64,000 nucleotides of DNA, from NCBI GenBank assembly GCA_964404255.1, contig CAYOJJ010000012.1:1-64000 (forward strand), read 5' to 3'. Source of the stretch: JAFDZW01 sp964404255. GTDB taxonomy: Bacteria > Bacteroidota > Ignavibacteria > Palsa-1295. The translations under genes were made by a program, and so were the position numbers. Shown here one piece after another: positions 26,386 to 36,575 of this stretch. A model generated the notes under the pieces. The model was not told the DNA's origin. It did not search any database and worked only from the letters and a program-made list of their open reading frames with translations. Numbering within the stretch: the first letter of the stretch is position 1; each line of letters starts with the position of its first letter.

Positions 26386-27945
26386 CTACTCTTCTATTTT
26401 CGCAAAAGCAATTCCGATGGCATCGATAATATCCGAAGCAACAAGCGACGGCGCAGAAGTAGCGGCCGCAGCAATATCACCGGCAAAGCCATGCAAGTAA
26501 GCGGCGGCTACCACCGAGGCTTCCGGCTCATCCGGCTGTTGGGCAAGAATGCCCGCCATCATACCGGTAAGTACATCCCCTGCTCCTGCCGTTGCCATGG
26601 CAGGGTTGCCTGTGGGGTTAATATACACTCTTCCCGAAGGCATGGCTGTAATAACGGGTGCGCCTTTGAGGACGAGAACAACTTTATGCTCTTTTGCAAA
26701 CGCTGAAGCAATAGCGATACGACTGCGCTCGAGTTCATCGCGGTGGATACCAAGCATCCGGGCCATTTCCCCTGAATGGGGTGTGAGGATCGTTGCTGCT
26801 TTGCGCTTTTTTAGTAGTGAAAGATTCTCAGTGAGTGCGCCAAAGATACCGGCATCAGCAACAACAGGACAGGAAGCTTTTTTTAACACTTCCAACATAA
26901 GCCGGTTGCTCTCTTCGGTATTCTTAATGCCAGGCCCGAGAGCTATTACATCGGCTTTCTCAATAGCACTTTCGATCTGAGAGAATGCAGATAATAGTGG
27001 CACACCATCACTATCGTCCGATAATGCTATCGTCATTATTTCTGCATTAGCAGTAGCCATGATTGTTCGTTCCGAAGCAGCCGTTGCAACCGTTACCAAC
27101 CCACAGCCGGAACGAAGCGCAGAAATAGAACTCATGATTGCGGCGCCGGTCATGCCACGGGAGCCTGCAATACATAACACATTCCCCTGATCGAATTTCG
27201 AAGCAGTCTGAAACCGCTTTGGCAGATGTGGGATAATATCTGAGCGCTCAAGATAAGAAACGGCACTGTGTTCAGGCGCAGGCGCGCCCAAAGGAGCAAC
27301 ACTTATCGATCCGGCCAGATCTGCCGCAAATCCCTGGAAAAATCCGGTCTTTAATGTACCCATCGTGACCGTTCTATCGGCCAGTACACAAACCGGCTGC
27401 CCCTCAGAGATAGTCTCGATCTCTCCGGTATCGGCATTCATCCCTGTGGGAATATCGAGCGCTAAGACTTTCGCATTCAGATACGAGGCAAGACCATTGA
27501 TGGCAAGTACGGCTTCGACATAGGGTTTGGATAACTCACCGGTTGCACCGGTACCAAGCAAGCCATCGACGATGACGCCAATATCAAGATGACTCAGAAA
27601 ATGATCGTCCTTAAATGGAAACGGGACGATATGATGCGAATCGACGATCTTTTGTAACACAGAAAGCTGTGCCGCCGCATCCGGTGAAAGCTTTTTAGAA
27701 AGCAAGGCAAGAAATGCCGGTATGCCCTTTTCCGTAAGCAACCGAGCAACGGCTAATCCATCGCCGCCATTATTTCCTTTGCCGCAGAAGATAAGCACCG
27801 ACTTTCCGGGTTCGAGCCATTCTTCGATCGTGGCTACTGCCCCACGGGCAGCATTTTCCATTAAGACTAACGAGGGTAGTCCCACCTTTTTGATGAGATG
27901 CTCATCATAAGTGCGGGATTCCGATGAAGTAAGTACCGGAAGCAT
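26386..27945 (-). CDS. nnr: Bifunctional NAD(P)H-hydrate epimerase/dehydratase
   Basis: This enzyme repairs hydrated NAD(P)H. The N-terminal half (about 1-220) is the YjeF_N epimerase, with GKGNNGGDGLAVARLL and DGLLGTGATGE. The C-terminal half is the ADP-dependent dehydratase, with GSRGMTGAAIM, TPHSGEMARML and NPAMATAGAGDVLTGM. The fusion is 519 residues, as in many bacteria. It lies between nuoN (9 bases upstream) and ccmB in the respiratory operon, a sensible place for an NADH-repair enzyme next to complex I, though that link is inference. Confidence 0.95.
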   Translation of the reverse strand: MLPVLTSSESRTYDEHLIKKVGLPSLVLMENAARGAVATIEEWLEPGKSVLIFCGKGNNGGDGLAVARLLTEKGIPAFLALLSKKLSPDAAAQLSVLQKIVDSHHIVPFPFKDDHFLSHLDIGVIVDGLLGTGATGELSKPYVEAVLAINGLASYLNAKVLALDIPTGMNADTGEIETISEGQPVCVLADRTVTMGTLKTGFFQGFAADLAGSISVAPLGAPAPEHSAVSYLERSDIIPHLPKRFQTASKFDQGNVLCIAGSRGMTGAAIMSSISALRSGCGLVTVATAASERTIMATANAEIMTIALSDDSDGVPLLSAFSQIESAIEKADVIALGPGIKNTEESNRLMLEVLKKASCPVVADAGIFGALTENLSLLKKRKAATILTPHSGEMARMLGIHRDELERSRIAIASAFAKEHKVVLVLKGAPVITAMPSGRVYINPTGNPAMATAGAGDVLTGMMAGILAQQPDEPEASVVAAAYLHGFAGDIAAAATSAPSLVASDIIDAIGIAFAKIEE

Positions 27946-27954
27946 TATGGTTTT

Positions 27955-29421
27955 TTAAAAAAGGTATCCTGCAGCCGATAGCAACAGTCCGGGTTGAAGA
28001 CCAAAGATGACTAACGCAATGACCGCAAGCCCTACGGCTACATAAGAAATCGTCGCTGTTGAGGGTGCAGTAGTGGGTGTAAGCTCCTTGCTATCGCGGA
28101 AATACATCAAAACTATAAGTCGCAGATAGAAGTAAGAAGCGATAATGCTCGAAACGACTCCAACGATCGCAAGCCAGGTCATACCCGAATGGATAGCGGC
28201 AAGGAAGAGATAATACTTTCCAAAGAAACCGGCAAATGGTGGGATGCCGGCGAGCGAAAGCATTAATACCGATAACAGTAACGCCGTCCAGGGATGCTGC
28301 TTGGCAAGGCCTGCATAGTCTTCAAGATCGAGACCCTTACCCTCTTTTTCGAGCAGCGAGACAATACCAAACGCACCGATCTGCATCAGTACATAGACCG
28401 CAGAATAAACAGCAATGCCAGTTACACCATCGTTATTAAGTGAAGCGACACCCATCATTAAATACCCGGCATGAGCAACGCTCGAATAAGCCAGCATGCG
28501 CTTTATTTTTGTTTGCGCAATTGCGACAATGTTACCATAGAGCATCGAAAGCGCAGCGATGATGCCGAGCACCATCTGGATCTTTATTGCCCCGCTATTC
28601 GGATCGATCTTTGGAAGCAATGCATAATTAAAGAGCAGAATAAAAGCGGCAAAGGCGGCCGCTTTACCAGCCGTTGACATGAAGCCGGAAATAACCGTCG
28701 GCGAACCTTCGTACACATCGGGAGCCCACTGATGAAATGGGAAGGCCGCAACCTTAAAGCTTAAACCCACAATCAACATAAGCATACCGAGCAGAAGCAA
28801 TGTGGAGTTATAGGTTGCCAGTGGTTTTGCAGCAACCCCGGTCATTACATCTCTGATCTGCACCAGACTCATCGAACCGGTACAACCATAGACCAATGCT
28901 ATGCCATATAAAAAGAAGCCGGTTGCAAAAGCACCGAGAAGAAAATATTTTAGCGAAGCCTCATTCGAAGATTCTTCCGTTCTAAACAAGCCCGCAAGCA
29001 CATAGAAGGAGATCGACATTGTCTCAAGGCCAAGGAAGGTAACGATGAGATTTGCCCCGGAGCCAAGCATGACCATACCGGCCGTTGCAAAAAGAATCAG
29101 CGCGCTATATTCCCCAACAATAACTTCCCGATTAGTTAAATATCTATCGGCAAGTAAGGCCGATAATAATGCGGCGGCAGAAAAAACGATCGTAAAGAAA
29201 TTGGTATAGCTATTACTAAAGAACAGACCGTTAAAAGCGACGGTTGCCGGAGCAAACAGATTCCCTGCTGCCGCGCTAATAGCACCGAGCGAACCCAGCA
29301 CAACGATCCAGAGCGATGCTCTCGAGGGCGACTTTTTGAATGCGTCCCAAAGCAGCGTCAAAAAGCCGGCACCCGTTAAGATGAGCAGCGGTAAACAAGC
29401 GAGTAGATCAGTGTTCGTCAC
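27955..29421 (-). CDS. nuoN: NADH-quinone oxidoreductase subunit N
   Basis: This is a proton-pumping antiporter-like membrane subunit of complex I. It is 488 residues with about 14 helices. Conserved parts are LGLETMSISFYVLAG, VGLSFKVAAFPFHQWAPDVYEGSP with the key lysine, and KIKRMLAYSSVAHAGYLMMG. It starts with GTG, 7 bases after nuoM. It is the last nuo gene of this locus; nnr follows. Confidence 0.96.
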   Translation of the reverse strand: MTNTDLLACLPLLILTGAGFLTLLWDAFKKSPSRASLWIVVLGSLGAISAAAGNLFAPATVAFNGLFFSNSYTNFFTIVFSAAALLSALLADRYLTNREVIVGEYSALILFATAGMVMLGSGANLIVTFLGLETMSISFYVLAGLFRTEESSNEASLKYFLLGAFATGFFLYGIALVYGCTGSMSLVQIRDVMTGVAAKPLATYNSTLLLLGMLMLIVGLSFKVAAFPFHQWAPDVYEGSPTVISGFMSTAGKAAAFAAFILLFNYALLPKIDPNSGAIKIQMVLGIIAALSMLYGNIVAIAQTKIKRMLAYSSVAHAGYLMMGVASLNNDGVTGIAVYSAVYVLMQIGAFGIVSLLEKEGKGLDLEDYAGLAKQHPWTALLLSVLMLSLAGIPPFAGFFGKYYLFLAAIHSGMTWLAIVGVVSSIIASYFYLRLIVLMYFRDSKELTPTTAPSTATISYVAVGLAVIALVIFGLQPGLLLSAAGYLF

Positions 29422-29428
29422 GATCGTA

Positions 29429-30985
29429 TTACTTTACGGTTACTTTCGGTGAGACAACCTGAAAATTTCCAGCCGATTCTTTGGGCATTTCAACTCCAAG
29501 CAAAGAATTCGAAAGCGAGGTAATACCTGCTTCGCTGATCGAAAGGAATTGCATCGGGCGAATGCCGATCCAGATCATAAAGACGACCAGCGGAATAAGC
29601 GAAGCAATTTCTCGTTTTGAAAGATCGGTGATTTTCCTGTTTGCTTCATGCGTTACCGGCCCAAGCATAAAGCGCTGATACATCCAGAGTAGGTACACGG
29701 CGGCAAGAATAACGCCCGTAGCACCGAAGATAGAATAAGCCCAGGAATGAAGCACCGGCGATTGGAAGCCGCCGATAAGCGTCAGGTACTCCCCAACGAA
29801 GCCATTGAGGCCAGGTAAACCGACACTCGAAAGCATTGCAATAGCAAAGAGCACTGCAAAGAGCGGAGTGATCTTAGCCATACCGCCATACTGATCAATA
29901 GCGCGGGTATGCTTGCGGTCGTACATCATACCGAACATCATAAAGAGCATGCCGGTAGAAAGGCCGTGATTGATCATTTGAATTACCGCTCCCTGTAATC
30001 CCTCCTGCGTCATAGAGAAAATACCAAGGACGATAAAGCCCATGTGAGTCACCGAAGAATAGGCAATAAGCTTTTTAATATCGGTCTGCACAATGGCAAC
30101 TAAAGCGCCATAGATGATACCGATTACCGCTAGTGTCGATAAGATTGAAGCGTTATTGATACTCGCCTGCGGGAAGAGGCCAAGATTAAAACGAATCATG
30201 CCATAGGTACCCATTTTCAGTAGTACCCCGGCGAGAAGAACGGAGCCGATAGTTGGCGCCTCGACGTGGGCATCCGGTAACCAGGTATGCACCGGGAAGA
30301 GCGGCACTTTGATAGCAAACGATACTGCAAAAGCCCAGAAGAGGTAATTCTGAACATCGACCGGTAACGAATGGCTGATCCCCTGCAACTTCACAATATC
30401 GGTCGTGAAGGCACCGGTAACTTTAGATGCTTCTAATCCGAGCCAGATAATGGCAACGAGCATAAAGAGTGAACCGGCAAGCGTATAAATAAAGAACTTG
30501 ACCGCTGCATACATCCGGCGTTCGCCGCCCCAGATACCAATGATAAAATACATCGGTATAAGAATCAACTCCCAGAAGACATAGAAGAGAAAGAGATCGA
30601 GCGAGCAAAAGACACCGATCATACCTGCTTCAAGCAGCAGCAGTAACGCCATTAAGCCAGAGACTTTCTTCGATGCCGAATTCCAGGTACCGATTAGCGC
30701 GATCACCATTAGGAAGGTGGTCAATAGCACCAGCAGCATCGACATGCCATCTACCCCAAGGAAGTAACTGATCGAGATCGATTGGCTCGAGATCCAGGGT
30801 AAATGCTCCTGCAACTGAAAGCCCGAGGCATGAGCATCGAACTGCATATAGGCAACCAGCGAAAGCACAAAGGTCACCAGCGCAATACCGAGGGTAAAAT
30901 ATTTTGCGGCCGAATCCTGCTTAACAAAATGAAGCAGTGCGGCGCCGGCGATCGGGATGAGAATAAGTAATGATAAAATTCCCAT
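29429..30985 (-). CDS. nuoM: NADH-quinone oxidoreductase subunit M
   Basis: This second antiporter-like pump subunit is 518 residues long. Visible family segments are FYVFWELILIPMYFIIG, SFAIKVPLFPVHTWLPDAHVEAPT and DIKKLIAYSSVTHMGFIVLG, carrying the glutamate and lysines of the proton path. The ATG at 30985 lies 3 bases after the nuoL stop, so it is probably translationally coupled within nuoJKLMN. Confidence 0.97.
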   Translation of the reverse strand: MGILSLLILIPIAGAALLHFVKQDSAAKYFTLGIALVTFVLSLVAYMQFDAHASGFQLQEHLPWISSQSISISYFLGVDGMSMLLVLLTTFLMVIALIGTWNSASKKVSGLMALLLLLEAGMIGVFCSLDLFLFYVFWELILIPMYFIIGIWGGERRMYAAVKFFIYTLAGSLFMLVAIIWLGLEASKVTGAFTTDIVKLQGISHSLPVDVQNYLFWAFAVSFAIKVPLFPVHTWLPDAHVEAPTIGSVLLAGVLLKMGTYGMIRFNLGLFPQASINNASILSTLAVIGIIYGALVAIVQTDIKKLIAYSSVTHMGFIVLGIFSMTQEGLQGAVIQMINHGLSTGMLFMMFGMMYDRKHTRAIDQYGGMAKITPLFAVLFAIAMLSSVGLPGLNGFVGEYLTLIGGFQSPVLHSWAYSIFGATGVILAAVYLLWMYQRFMLGPVTHEANRKITDLSKREIASLIPLVVFMIWIGIRPMQFLSISEAGITSLSNSLLGVEMPKESAGNFQVVSPKVTVK

Positions 30986-30988
30986 GGC

Positions 30989-32905
30989 TTAGAAGATCAA
31001 TACGTACCCGATCAACACCAGTATGCCCATGACGATCATAACGGCATAGTTCTGGACCATGCCCGTCTGAATGCGGCGAAGGATCGTACCGATCCAACCG
31101 GTAACCGAAGCACCTCCGTTTACCGTACCATCGATAGCACGAACATCGACAACTTTATAGAGCACTTCATTGGAAATGAAATAGATCGGCTTAATAATAA
31201 GCGTTTCATAGATCTCATCGACATAAAACTTATTATAAGCCAGCTTATAAAAGCCGCCGATCTTACGCTCTGATTCCGCAAGGGTTGTTTTCTTCTTGTA
31301 GAACCGATAAGCAAAGTAAATACCAATTAGAGCTATACAAACCGAGACTATCATCAAGGGCACTTCCATTGCTTCGCCATGTTGGCCAAGCTGGCTCACA
31401 GCCATTTGTTCGCCCGCACCGACAACCGGCTCAAGCCAATGATGTAAAACATCGTGGCCGGTAAGCACTTCCGGAATACCGAGAAAACCGGCTACAATAG
31501 AAAGTGCTGCAAGTACAATTAACGGGATGGACATCGAAGCACCCACTTCATGCGGCGGGTGGTGGTGCGCATCGAAACGCTCTTTACCGAAGAAGGTCAG
31601 GTACACGGCACGGAACATATAAAAGGCCGTGCAAAGGGCGCCAAGAGCACCAAAAATCCATAGGAAGACATTTCCCTGCGAATAAGCTTTCCAGAGAATT
31701 TCGTCTTTAGAGAAAAAGCCTGCAAATGGCGGAATGCCTGCAATGGCGATGGTTGCAATAAGAAACGTCCAATAAGTAACCGGCAAATATTTTTTCAAGC
31801 CGCCCATCTTTTGCATATCCTGCTCATGGTGCATGGCGTGAATGACAGCACCGGAGCCAAGGAAGAGACAAGCTTTGAAGAAGGCATGCGTTAGTACATG
31901 GAACACACCGGCCGAAAAAGCACCGACGCCTAAACCGATAAACATGTAGCCGAGCTGCGACACCGTCGAATACGCCAGTACCTTCTTGATGTCATTCTGG
32001 AAGATACCGATCAAAGCAGCAAAGACTGCCGTACAGACAGCAACCACTGCAATTACCGAAAGCGTTACCGGAGAAAGAGCGAAAAGGATATTCGAACGGG
32101 CAACGAGATAAATACCGCTCGTTACCATGGTTGCAGCATGGATAAGTGCCGATACCGGAGTCGGGCCGGCCATAGCATCCGGAAGCCAGATATATAACGG
32201 TATCTGAGCGCTCTTACCCGTACAGCCCAGGAATAGCATCAGCGTAATCGCCGTAACAGCGGCGCTGCTGCCTGCTGCTAATGCAGAGCTCGCAACCTGA
32301 GCGTAGTTGAGCGAGCCAAAAACAGCGATCATTATCCCCATCGCGACGAGGAAGCCGAAATCGCCAACACGGTTTACAATAAAGGCTTTCTTTGCAGCAT
32401 CGCCGTTCTTTACTTCTTCATACCAGAAGCCGATGAGTAAATAGCTGCACAATCCTACCCCTTCCCAACCAAGAAAAGTCAGCAGGTAATTATCTGCCAT
32501 GACGAGTTGAAGCATCATGACAATAAAGAGATTCAGATACGTAAAGAAGCGCGCATAGCCGGGGTCGCCCTTCATATATCCCATCGAATAGAGATGGATA
32601 AGCGCTCCGACGCCGGTTATGACCAGTACAAAGATTATCGAAAGCTGATCGAGCACATAGGAAATGCCGACGTTCACTTTTCCGACCGATAGCCAGTTCA
32701 TTACCGTGTAATGCACTGCCCGGTGTTCTTCTTCTGCGCCAAGCATATTGAAGAAGATCATACAGGCAACGACGAAGCTCGCAGCAACGGCAAGCGTTGC
32801 TATAGCTCCTGCTATCGGATTAGTCTTATACCGCCAGCCGAAGAGGCCATTAATGGCAAAGCCAACGAGCGGAAAAAGAACGATGTATGGTATAAGTTCT
32901 GCCAC
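30989..32905 (-). CDS. nuoL: NADH-quinone oxidoreductase subunit L
   Basis: This is the largest pump subunit of complex I, 638 residues, with the long lateral helix at its C-terminal end. It shows LTFLGWEGVGLCSYLLIGFWY, KSAQIPLYIWLPDAMAGPTPVSALIHAATMV-type core residues (from about 220) and DIKKVLAYSTVSQLGYM. It starts with GTG directly after the nuoK stop (TAAGTG), a tight coupling. Length is normal for NuoL. Confidence 0.97.
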   Translation of the reverse strand: MAELIPYIVLFPLVGFAINGLFGWRYKTNPIAGAIATLAVAASFVVACMIFFNMLGAEEEHRAVHYTVMNWLSVGKVNVGISYVLDQLSIIFVLVITGVGALIHLYSMGYMKGDPGYARFFTYLNLFIVMMLQLVMADNYLLTFLGWEGVGLCSYLLIGFWYEEVKNGDAAKKAFIVNRVGDFGFLVAMGIMIAVFGSLNYAQVASSALAAGSSAAVTAITLMLFLGCTGKSAQIPLYIWLPDAMAGPTPVSALIHAATMVTSGIYLVARSNILFALSPVTLSVIAVVAVCTAVFAALIGIFQNDIKKVLAYSTVSQLGYMFIGLGVGAFSAGVFHVLTHAFFKACLFLGSGAVIHAMHHEQDMQKMGGLKKYLPVTYWTFLIATIAIAGIPPFAGFFSKDEILWKAYSQGNVFLWIFGALGALCTAFYMFRAVYLTFFGKERFDAHHHPPHEVGASMSIPLIVLAALSIVAGFLGIPEVLTGHDVLHHWLEPVVGAGEQMAVSQLGQHGEAMEVPLMIVSVCIALIGIYFAYRFYKKKTTLAESERKIGGFYKLAYNKFYVDEIYETLIIKPIYFISNEVLYKVVDVRAIDGTVNGGASVTGWIGTILRRIQTGMVQNYAVMIVMGILVLIGYVLIF

Positions 32906-33208
32906 TTATCCTTTTAATAGATTGAGGCTATCGATATCGGTGGTTTCCCGGTTACGATAGATCGCAATGACAATAGCTAAACCGACCGCTGCTTCGGCAG
33001 CAGCGACCGTCATTACAAAAAACACCAGGATCTGCCCTGCCTGATCGCCAAGGAATTGAGAGAAGGCGATGAGCGTCAGATTCACGGCATTGAGCATAAG
33101 CTCGATGCACATAAAAATTATGATGGCATTGCGGCGAAACAGGACACCGGCTGCACCGATCGAAAATAGGATCGCCGAAGCAATAAGATAATCTGAAAGT
33201 GGGATCAT
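32906..33208 (-). CDS. nuoK: NADH-quinone oxidoreductase subunit K
   Basis: This 100-residue subunit has three helices. The membrane glutamate needed for proton transfer is in MCIELMLNAVNL and the second in AAAEAAVGLAIVI. It lies 13 bases after nuoJ and abuts nuoL. Length and motifs are fully standard. Confidence 0.97.
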   Translation of the reverse strand: MIPLSDYLIASAILFSIGAAGVLFRRNAIIIFMCIELMLNAVNLTLIAFSQFLGDQAGQILVFFVMTVAAAEAAVGLAIVIAIYRNRETTDIDSLNLLKG

Positions 33209-33221
33209 TGCTAAGCTTCGC

Positions 33222-33731
33222 TTATCGTAATTTCTTTTTAGCTAATACAATTGCTCCGACTGCTGCGGCGATCAAGACCACCGAAGCCATCTCGAACGGA
33301 AAGGCATAGCTCTTATAGAGCGTCATACCGATCGATTCTACCGAGCCAAGCTCTACTGCATTATTGGGTAGTTGTTTGGGGAGCTTATCGTTTGACATCA
33401 TAATAATGGCAATGATCTGCGCCAGAATTCCTCCGACACCGAGCACCCCGAGCAATTTTTTCCAATTCGAAGAGATCGATACCTGTTCCTGCTCGAGGTT
33501 CAGGAGCATGATCACGAAGATCACGAGCACCATAATGGCTCCGGCATACACCGCTACCTGAACAACCGCAAGGAATTGAGCTTTGAGGGTAAGATACATT
33601 CCTGCCAGAAAGCAGAATGTGACTACCAATAGAAGGGCGCTTGGGACAGCGCTTTTTCTGGTTACCATGAGTCCGGCAGATCCGATCGCTCCGATCGCCA
33701 ATATCCAGAAAATGATCTCTGAAAGATTCAC
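33222..33731 (-). CDS. nuoJ: NADH-quinone oxidoreductase subunit J
   Basis: This 169-residue subunit has five helices. The conserved VQVAVYAGAIMVLVIFVIMLLN segment (about residues 55-76) marks the third helix of NuoJ, which changes shape during complex I turnover. It starts with GTG and lies 18 bases after asnS. It opens the nuoJKLMN half of complex I; nuoGHI are found about 9 kb further right and nuoA-F are not in the window. Confidence 0.95.
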   Translation of the reverse strand: MNLSEIIFWILAIGAIGSAGLMVTRKSAVPSALLLVVTFCFLAGMYLTLKAQFLAVVQVAVYAGAIMVLVIFVIMLLNLEQEQVSISSNWKKLLGVLGVGGILAQIIAIIMMSNDKLPKQLPNNAVELGSVESIGMTLYKSYAFPFEMASVVLIAAAVGAIVLAKKKLR

Positions 33732-33749
33732 CAGTACCTTAAAGTATTA

Positions 33750-35096
33750 TTATGGCCAAATACGTGAGATGGTGCGAGGGAATGGGATGGTTTCGCGGAC
33801 GTGCTCGATACCACAGATCCAGGCAACCGTACGCTCGACGCCAAGGCCGAAGCCGGCATGAGGCACACTGCCATATTTACGCAGGTCGAGATACCACTGA
33901 AACGCTTCGACTGGCAGGTTATGCTCTTTGATGCGACCGAGCAAGGCATCATGATCGTCTTCGCGCTGTGAGCCGCCGATGATCTCGCCGTAGCCTTCCG
34001 GTGCAAGCATATCCATTGCCAGTGCTTTATCCGGTTCGTTGGGGTCGCGTTTCATATAGAAGGCTTTTACCGCAGCCGGATAGTGGTGAACGATCACGGG
34101 CTTATCGTAACGGCTGCAAATAACAGCTTCATCCGGTGCTCCGAAATCATCACCATAGGTAAACTCTTTATGTCCCGAAGCAAAACGCTCGGCCTTTTCT
34201 TCTGCCGGCAGCGAACTCCAGTATTCTTTTAGAATAGCAGCAGCTTCATCGTAATGCAGCTTCGGGAATGGGGCTTTGATCGCCTCAAGCTTGGTAATAT
34301 CGCGTTCAAGCGCTTCGAGATCGGCACGGCGATTAGTAAGTACGCGCTGAACGATATAAGAAACGAATTCCTCGGCAAGCTCCATGTCCCCTTCGAGGTC
34401 CATGAATGCTACTTCGGGTTCGACCATCCAAAACTCGGTAAGGTGGCGGCGCGTTTTCGATTTTTCAGCACGGAAGGTCGGACCAAACACATACACTTTT
34501 CCAAGAGCCATTGCACCGGCTTCACCATAGAGCTGGCCTGATTGCGTCAGGTAGGCAAAGCCTTCATCGAAATACTCAAGCTCAAATAATGTACTCGTTC
34601 CTTCGGCAGCATTGGGCGTCAGGATCGGTGCATCGAGGAGATTGAAGCCGCGCTCATCGAAGAAATCGCGAATAGCATGAACGACTTCATGGCGCACGCG
34701 CTGAATAGCATGCTGGCGCTTAGAGCGCAGCCATAAGTGGCGGTTGCCCATCAGGAATTCGATACCGTGTTCCTTCGGGCTGATCGGATATTCATCGGCG
34801 ATCTGGTAAATCTCGATCGACTTTACAAAGAGCTCTACCCCACCCGGTGCCTTGGCCGATTCCTGGACTGTACCGGTGACAGCGAATGAACTTTCCTGAG
34901 TAAGCTTATCGTAAGCGGCAAACGTAGCTTCATCGACATGGTTCTTCATGACGACACACTGGCAAATGCCCGTACCATCGCGCAATTCGAGGAATTGGAT
35001 CTTTCCGCTCGAACGGCGATTATAGAGCCAACCACGAAGTGTAACGTCTTTACCGAGATGCTCTTTAAGATGATCTATGTAAATTTCCTGCCGCAA
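33750..35096 (-). CDS. asnS: Asparagine-tRNA ligase
   Basis: This class II synthetase charges tRNA-Asn. It has an N-terminal OB-fold anticodon domain (VTLRGWLYNRRSSGKIQFLELRDG-type, from about residue 17), motif 2 FRAEKSKTRRHLTEFWMVE and motif 3 GFGLGVERTVAWICG. It is 448 residues. The start is TTG at 35096, preceded by an AAAGG Shine-Dalgarno sequence 8 bases away; no in-frame ATG is nearby. A TATATTTG -7 box at 35135-35142 gives a short leader. It heads the nuoJ-ccmF operon. Confidence 0.95.
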   Translation of the reverse strand: MRQEIYIDHLKEHLGKDVTLRGWLYNRRSSGKIQFLELRDGTGICQCVVMKNHVDEATFAAYDKLTQESSFAVTGTVQESAKAPGGVELFVKSIEIYQIADEYPISPKEHGIEFLMGNRHLWLRSKRQHAIQRVRHEVVHAIRDFFDERGFNLLDAPILTPNAAEGTSTLFELEYFDEGFAYLTQSGQLYGEAGAMALGKVYVFGPTFRAEKSKTRRHLTEFWMVEPEVAFMDLEGDMELAEEFVSYIVQRVLTNRRADLEALERDITKLEAIKAPFPKLHYDEAAAILKEYWSSLPAEEKAERFASGHKEFTYGDDFGAPDEAVICSRYDKPVIVHHYPAAVKAFYMKRDPNEPDKALAMDMLAPEGYGEIIGGSQREDDHDALLGRIKEHNLPVEAFQWYLDLRKYGSVPHAGFGLGVERTVAWICGIEHVRETIPFPRTISRIWP

Positions 35097-35134
35097 CGTG
35101 AATACCTTTAACTCGTGTAATTAATTATAGAATA

Positions 35135-35142
35135 CAAATATA
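35135..35142 (-). promoter_or_regulatory. Candidate -7 box (TATATTTG) for asnS-nuo-ccm operon
   Basis: TATATTTG on the minus strand matches TAnnTTTG and lies 38 bases before the asnS TTG start. It is part of a 15-base block (35132-35146) identical to the one upstream of the M16 peptidase gene at 48862-48876. Confidence 0.55.
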
Positions 35143-35148
35143 CGGATA

Positions 35149-36504
35149 TTAGGCTGTTTCCTGAGGCGGAACGGGCATCCGAGACATCATATCCTTCATC
35201 TCTTTCGAGACCTTTCCTCTGGAGAAACGCTTCATCATCTTCTGCATTTCCGTGAATTGCTTCACGAGGCGATTGACTTCTGCAACGGAAGTACCGGAGC
35301 CCGTCGCAATGCGTTCGCGGCGCGAAGCATTGAGTATCTGCGGATAGCGGCGTTCATCCCCGGTCATGGAGGTAATAATAGCTTCGATCCGGTTAAACGA
35401 CTTATCGTCGATATTGGCATCTTTAAGGGCTGCCGAATTAACACCCGGGATATAAGCTAAGAGGTCCTTGATCGAACCCATTTTCTTGATCTGGGCAAGC
35501 TGATCGCGGAAGTCATCGAGCGTAAACTCGTTTTTGCGAAGCTTTTCTTCGACCTTCTTTGCATCTTCTTCGGTGATCTGTGCCTGTGCTTTTTCGACGA
35601 GGGTAATAATATCACCCATACCGAGAATACGCGAGGCCATACGTTCGGGGTGGAAATGCTCGAGCATATCGAGCTTTTCACCGGTCGAGACAAATTTGAT
35701 CGGCTCATCGACGATCGAACGGATCGAAAGCGCCGCACCGCCGCGGGCATCGCCATCAAGCTTTGTAAGTACGACACCATCGAAAGCAAGACGATCATGA
35801 AAGGCTTTAGCAGTAGTTACCGCGTCCTGACCCGTCATAGCGTCGCAGACAAAGAGGATTTCGTGCGGCTTCACACTTGCCTTAATATCGGCAACCTCTT
35901 TCATCATCGTCTCGTCGATCGATAAACGACCGGCGGTATCGATAATGACGACATCGAAGCCTTTCGAACGCCCTTCACGAACGCCATCTTCGGCGATCTT
36001 TACTGCATTCTTTTCACCTGCAATGGTAAAGACCGGCACTTCGATCTGCGTACCGAGCAACTGCAACTGTTCGATAGCAGCCGGACGGTAAATATCGGCC
36101 GCGACGAGTAAGGCGCTCTTGTTCTTAGACTTGAGGTAATTCGCAAATTTAGCAGTGAAGGTCGTTTTACCAGAACCCTGCAGACCGCAGACCATTACGA
36201 TCGTCGGCAGTTCAGACGAATACTGAATATCGACTGCTGCGCCGCCCATCATGGCAATAAGCTCATCATAGAGGATCTTGATGAACTGCTGTTCGGGGCT
36301 GATCGATTTCAGCACTTCTTCACCGAGGGCGCGGGCCTGAACATCGTCGATAAATTTCTTGGCGACCTTATAGTTTACGTCGGCATCGAGCAATGCACGG
36401 CGTACATCGCGGACGGCATCCTGAACGTTAGTATCACTTAACCGTGCCTGGCCGCGGATTTTCTTATATAATCCCTCAAATTTGGAGCTTAAATCTTCAA
36501 ACAT
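35149..36504 (-). CDS. ffh: Signal recognition particle protein Ffh
   Basis: Ffh binds signal sequences of nascent membrane proteins and the 4.5S RNA. The protein has an N domain, a GTPase domain with GLQGSGKTTFTAKFA, DTAGR and TKLDGDARGG, and a C-terminal methionine-rich M domain ending MQKMMKRFSRG...MSRMPVPP. Length is 451 residues. An AAGGA Shine-Dalgarno sequence lies 9 bases before the ATG. It follows the thiamine operon at 71 bases with no clear terminator between. Confidence 0.97.
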   Translation of the reverse strand: MFEDLSSKFEGLYKKIRGQARLSDTNVQDAVRDVRRALLDADVNYKVAKKFIDDVQARALGEEVLKSISPEQQFIKILYDELIAMMGGAAVDIQYSSELPTIVMVCGLQGSGKTTFTAKFANYLKSKNKSALLVAADIYRPAAIEQLQLLGTQIEVPVFTIAGEKNAVKIAEDGVREGRSKGFDVVIIDTAGRLSIDETMMKEVADIKASVKPHEILFVCDAMTGQDAVTTAKAFHDRLAFDGVVLTKLDGDARGGAALSIRSIVDEPIKFVSTGEKLDMLEHFHPERMASRILGMGDIITLVEKAQAQITEEDAKKVEEKLRKNEFTLDDFRDQLAQIKKMGSIKDLLAYIPGVNSAALKDANIDDKSFNRIEAIITSMTGDERRYPQILNASRRERIATGSGTSVAEVNRLVKQFTEMQKMMKRFSRGKVSKEMKDMMSRMPVPPQETA

Positions 36505-36575
36505 TCGCTATATTCCTTCTTAGCCGAACTCTTTTTCGGCGCGAAGTAAACAGTAGCGGCAAAGGCTTTGTGCCC

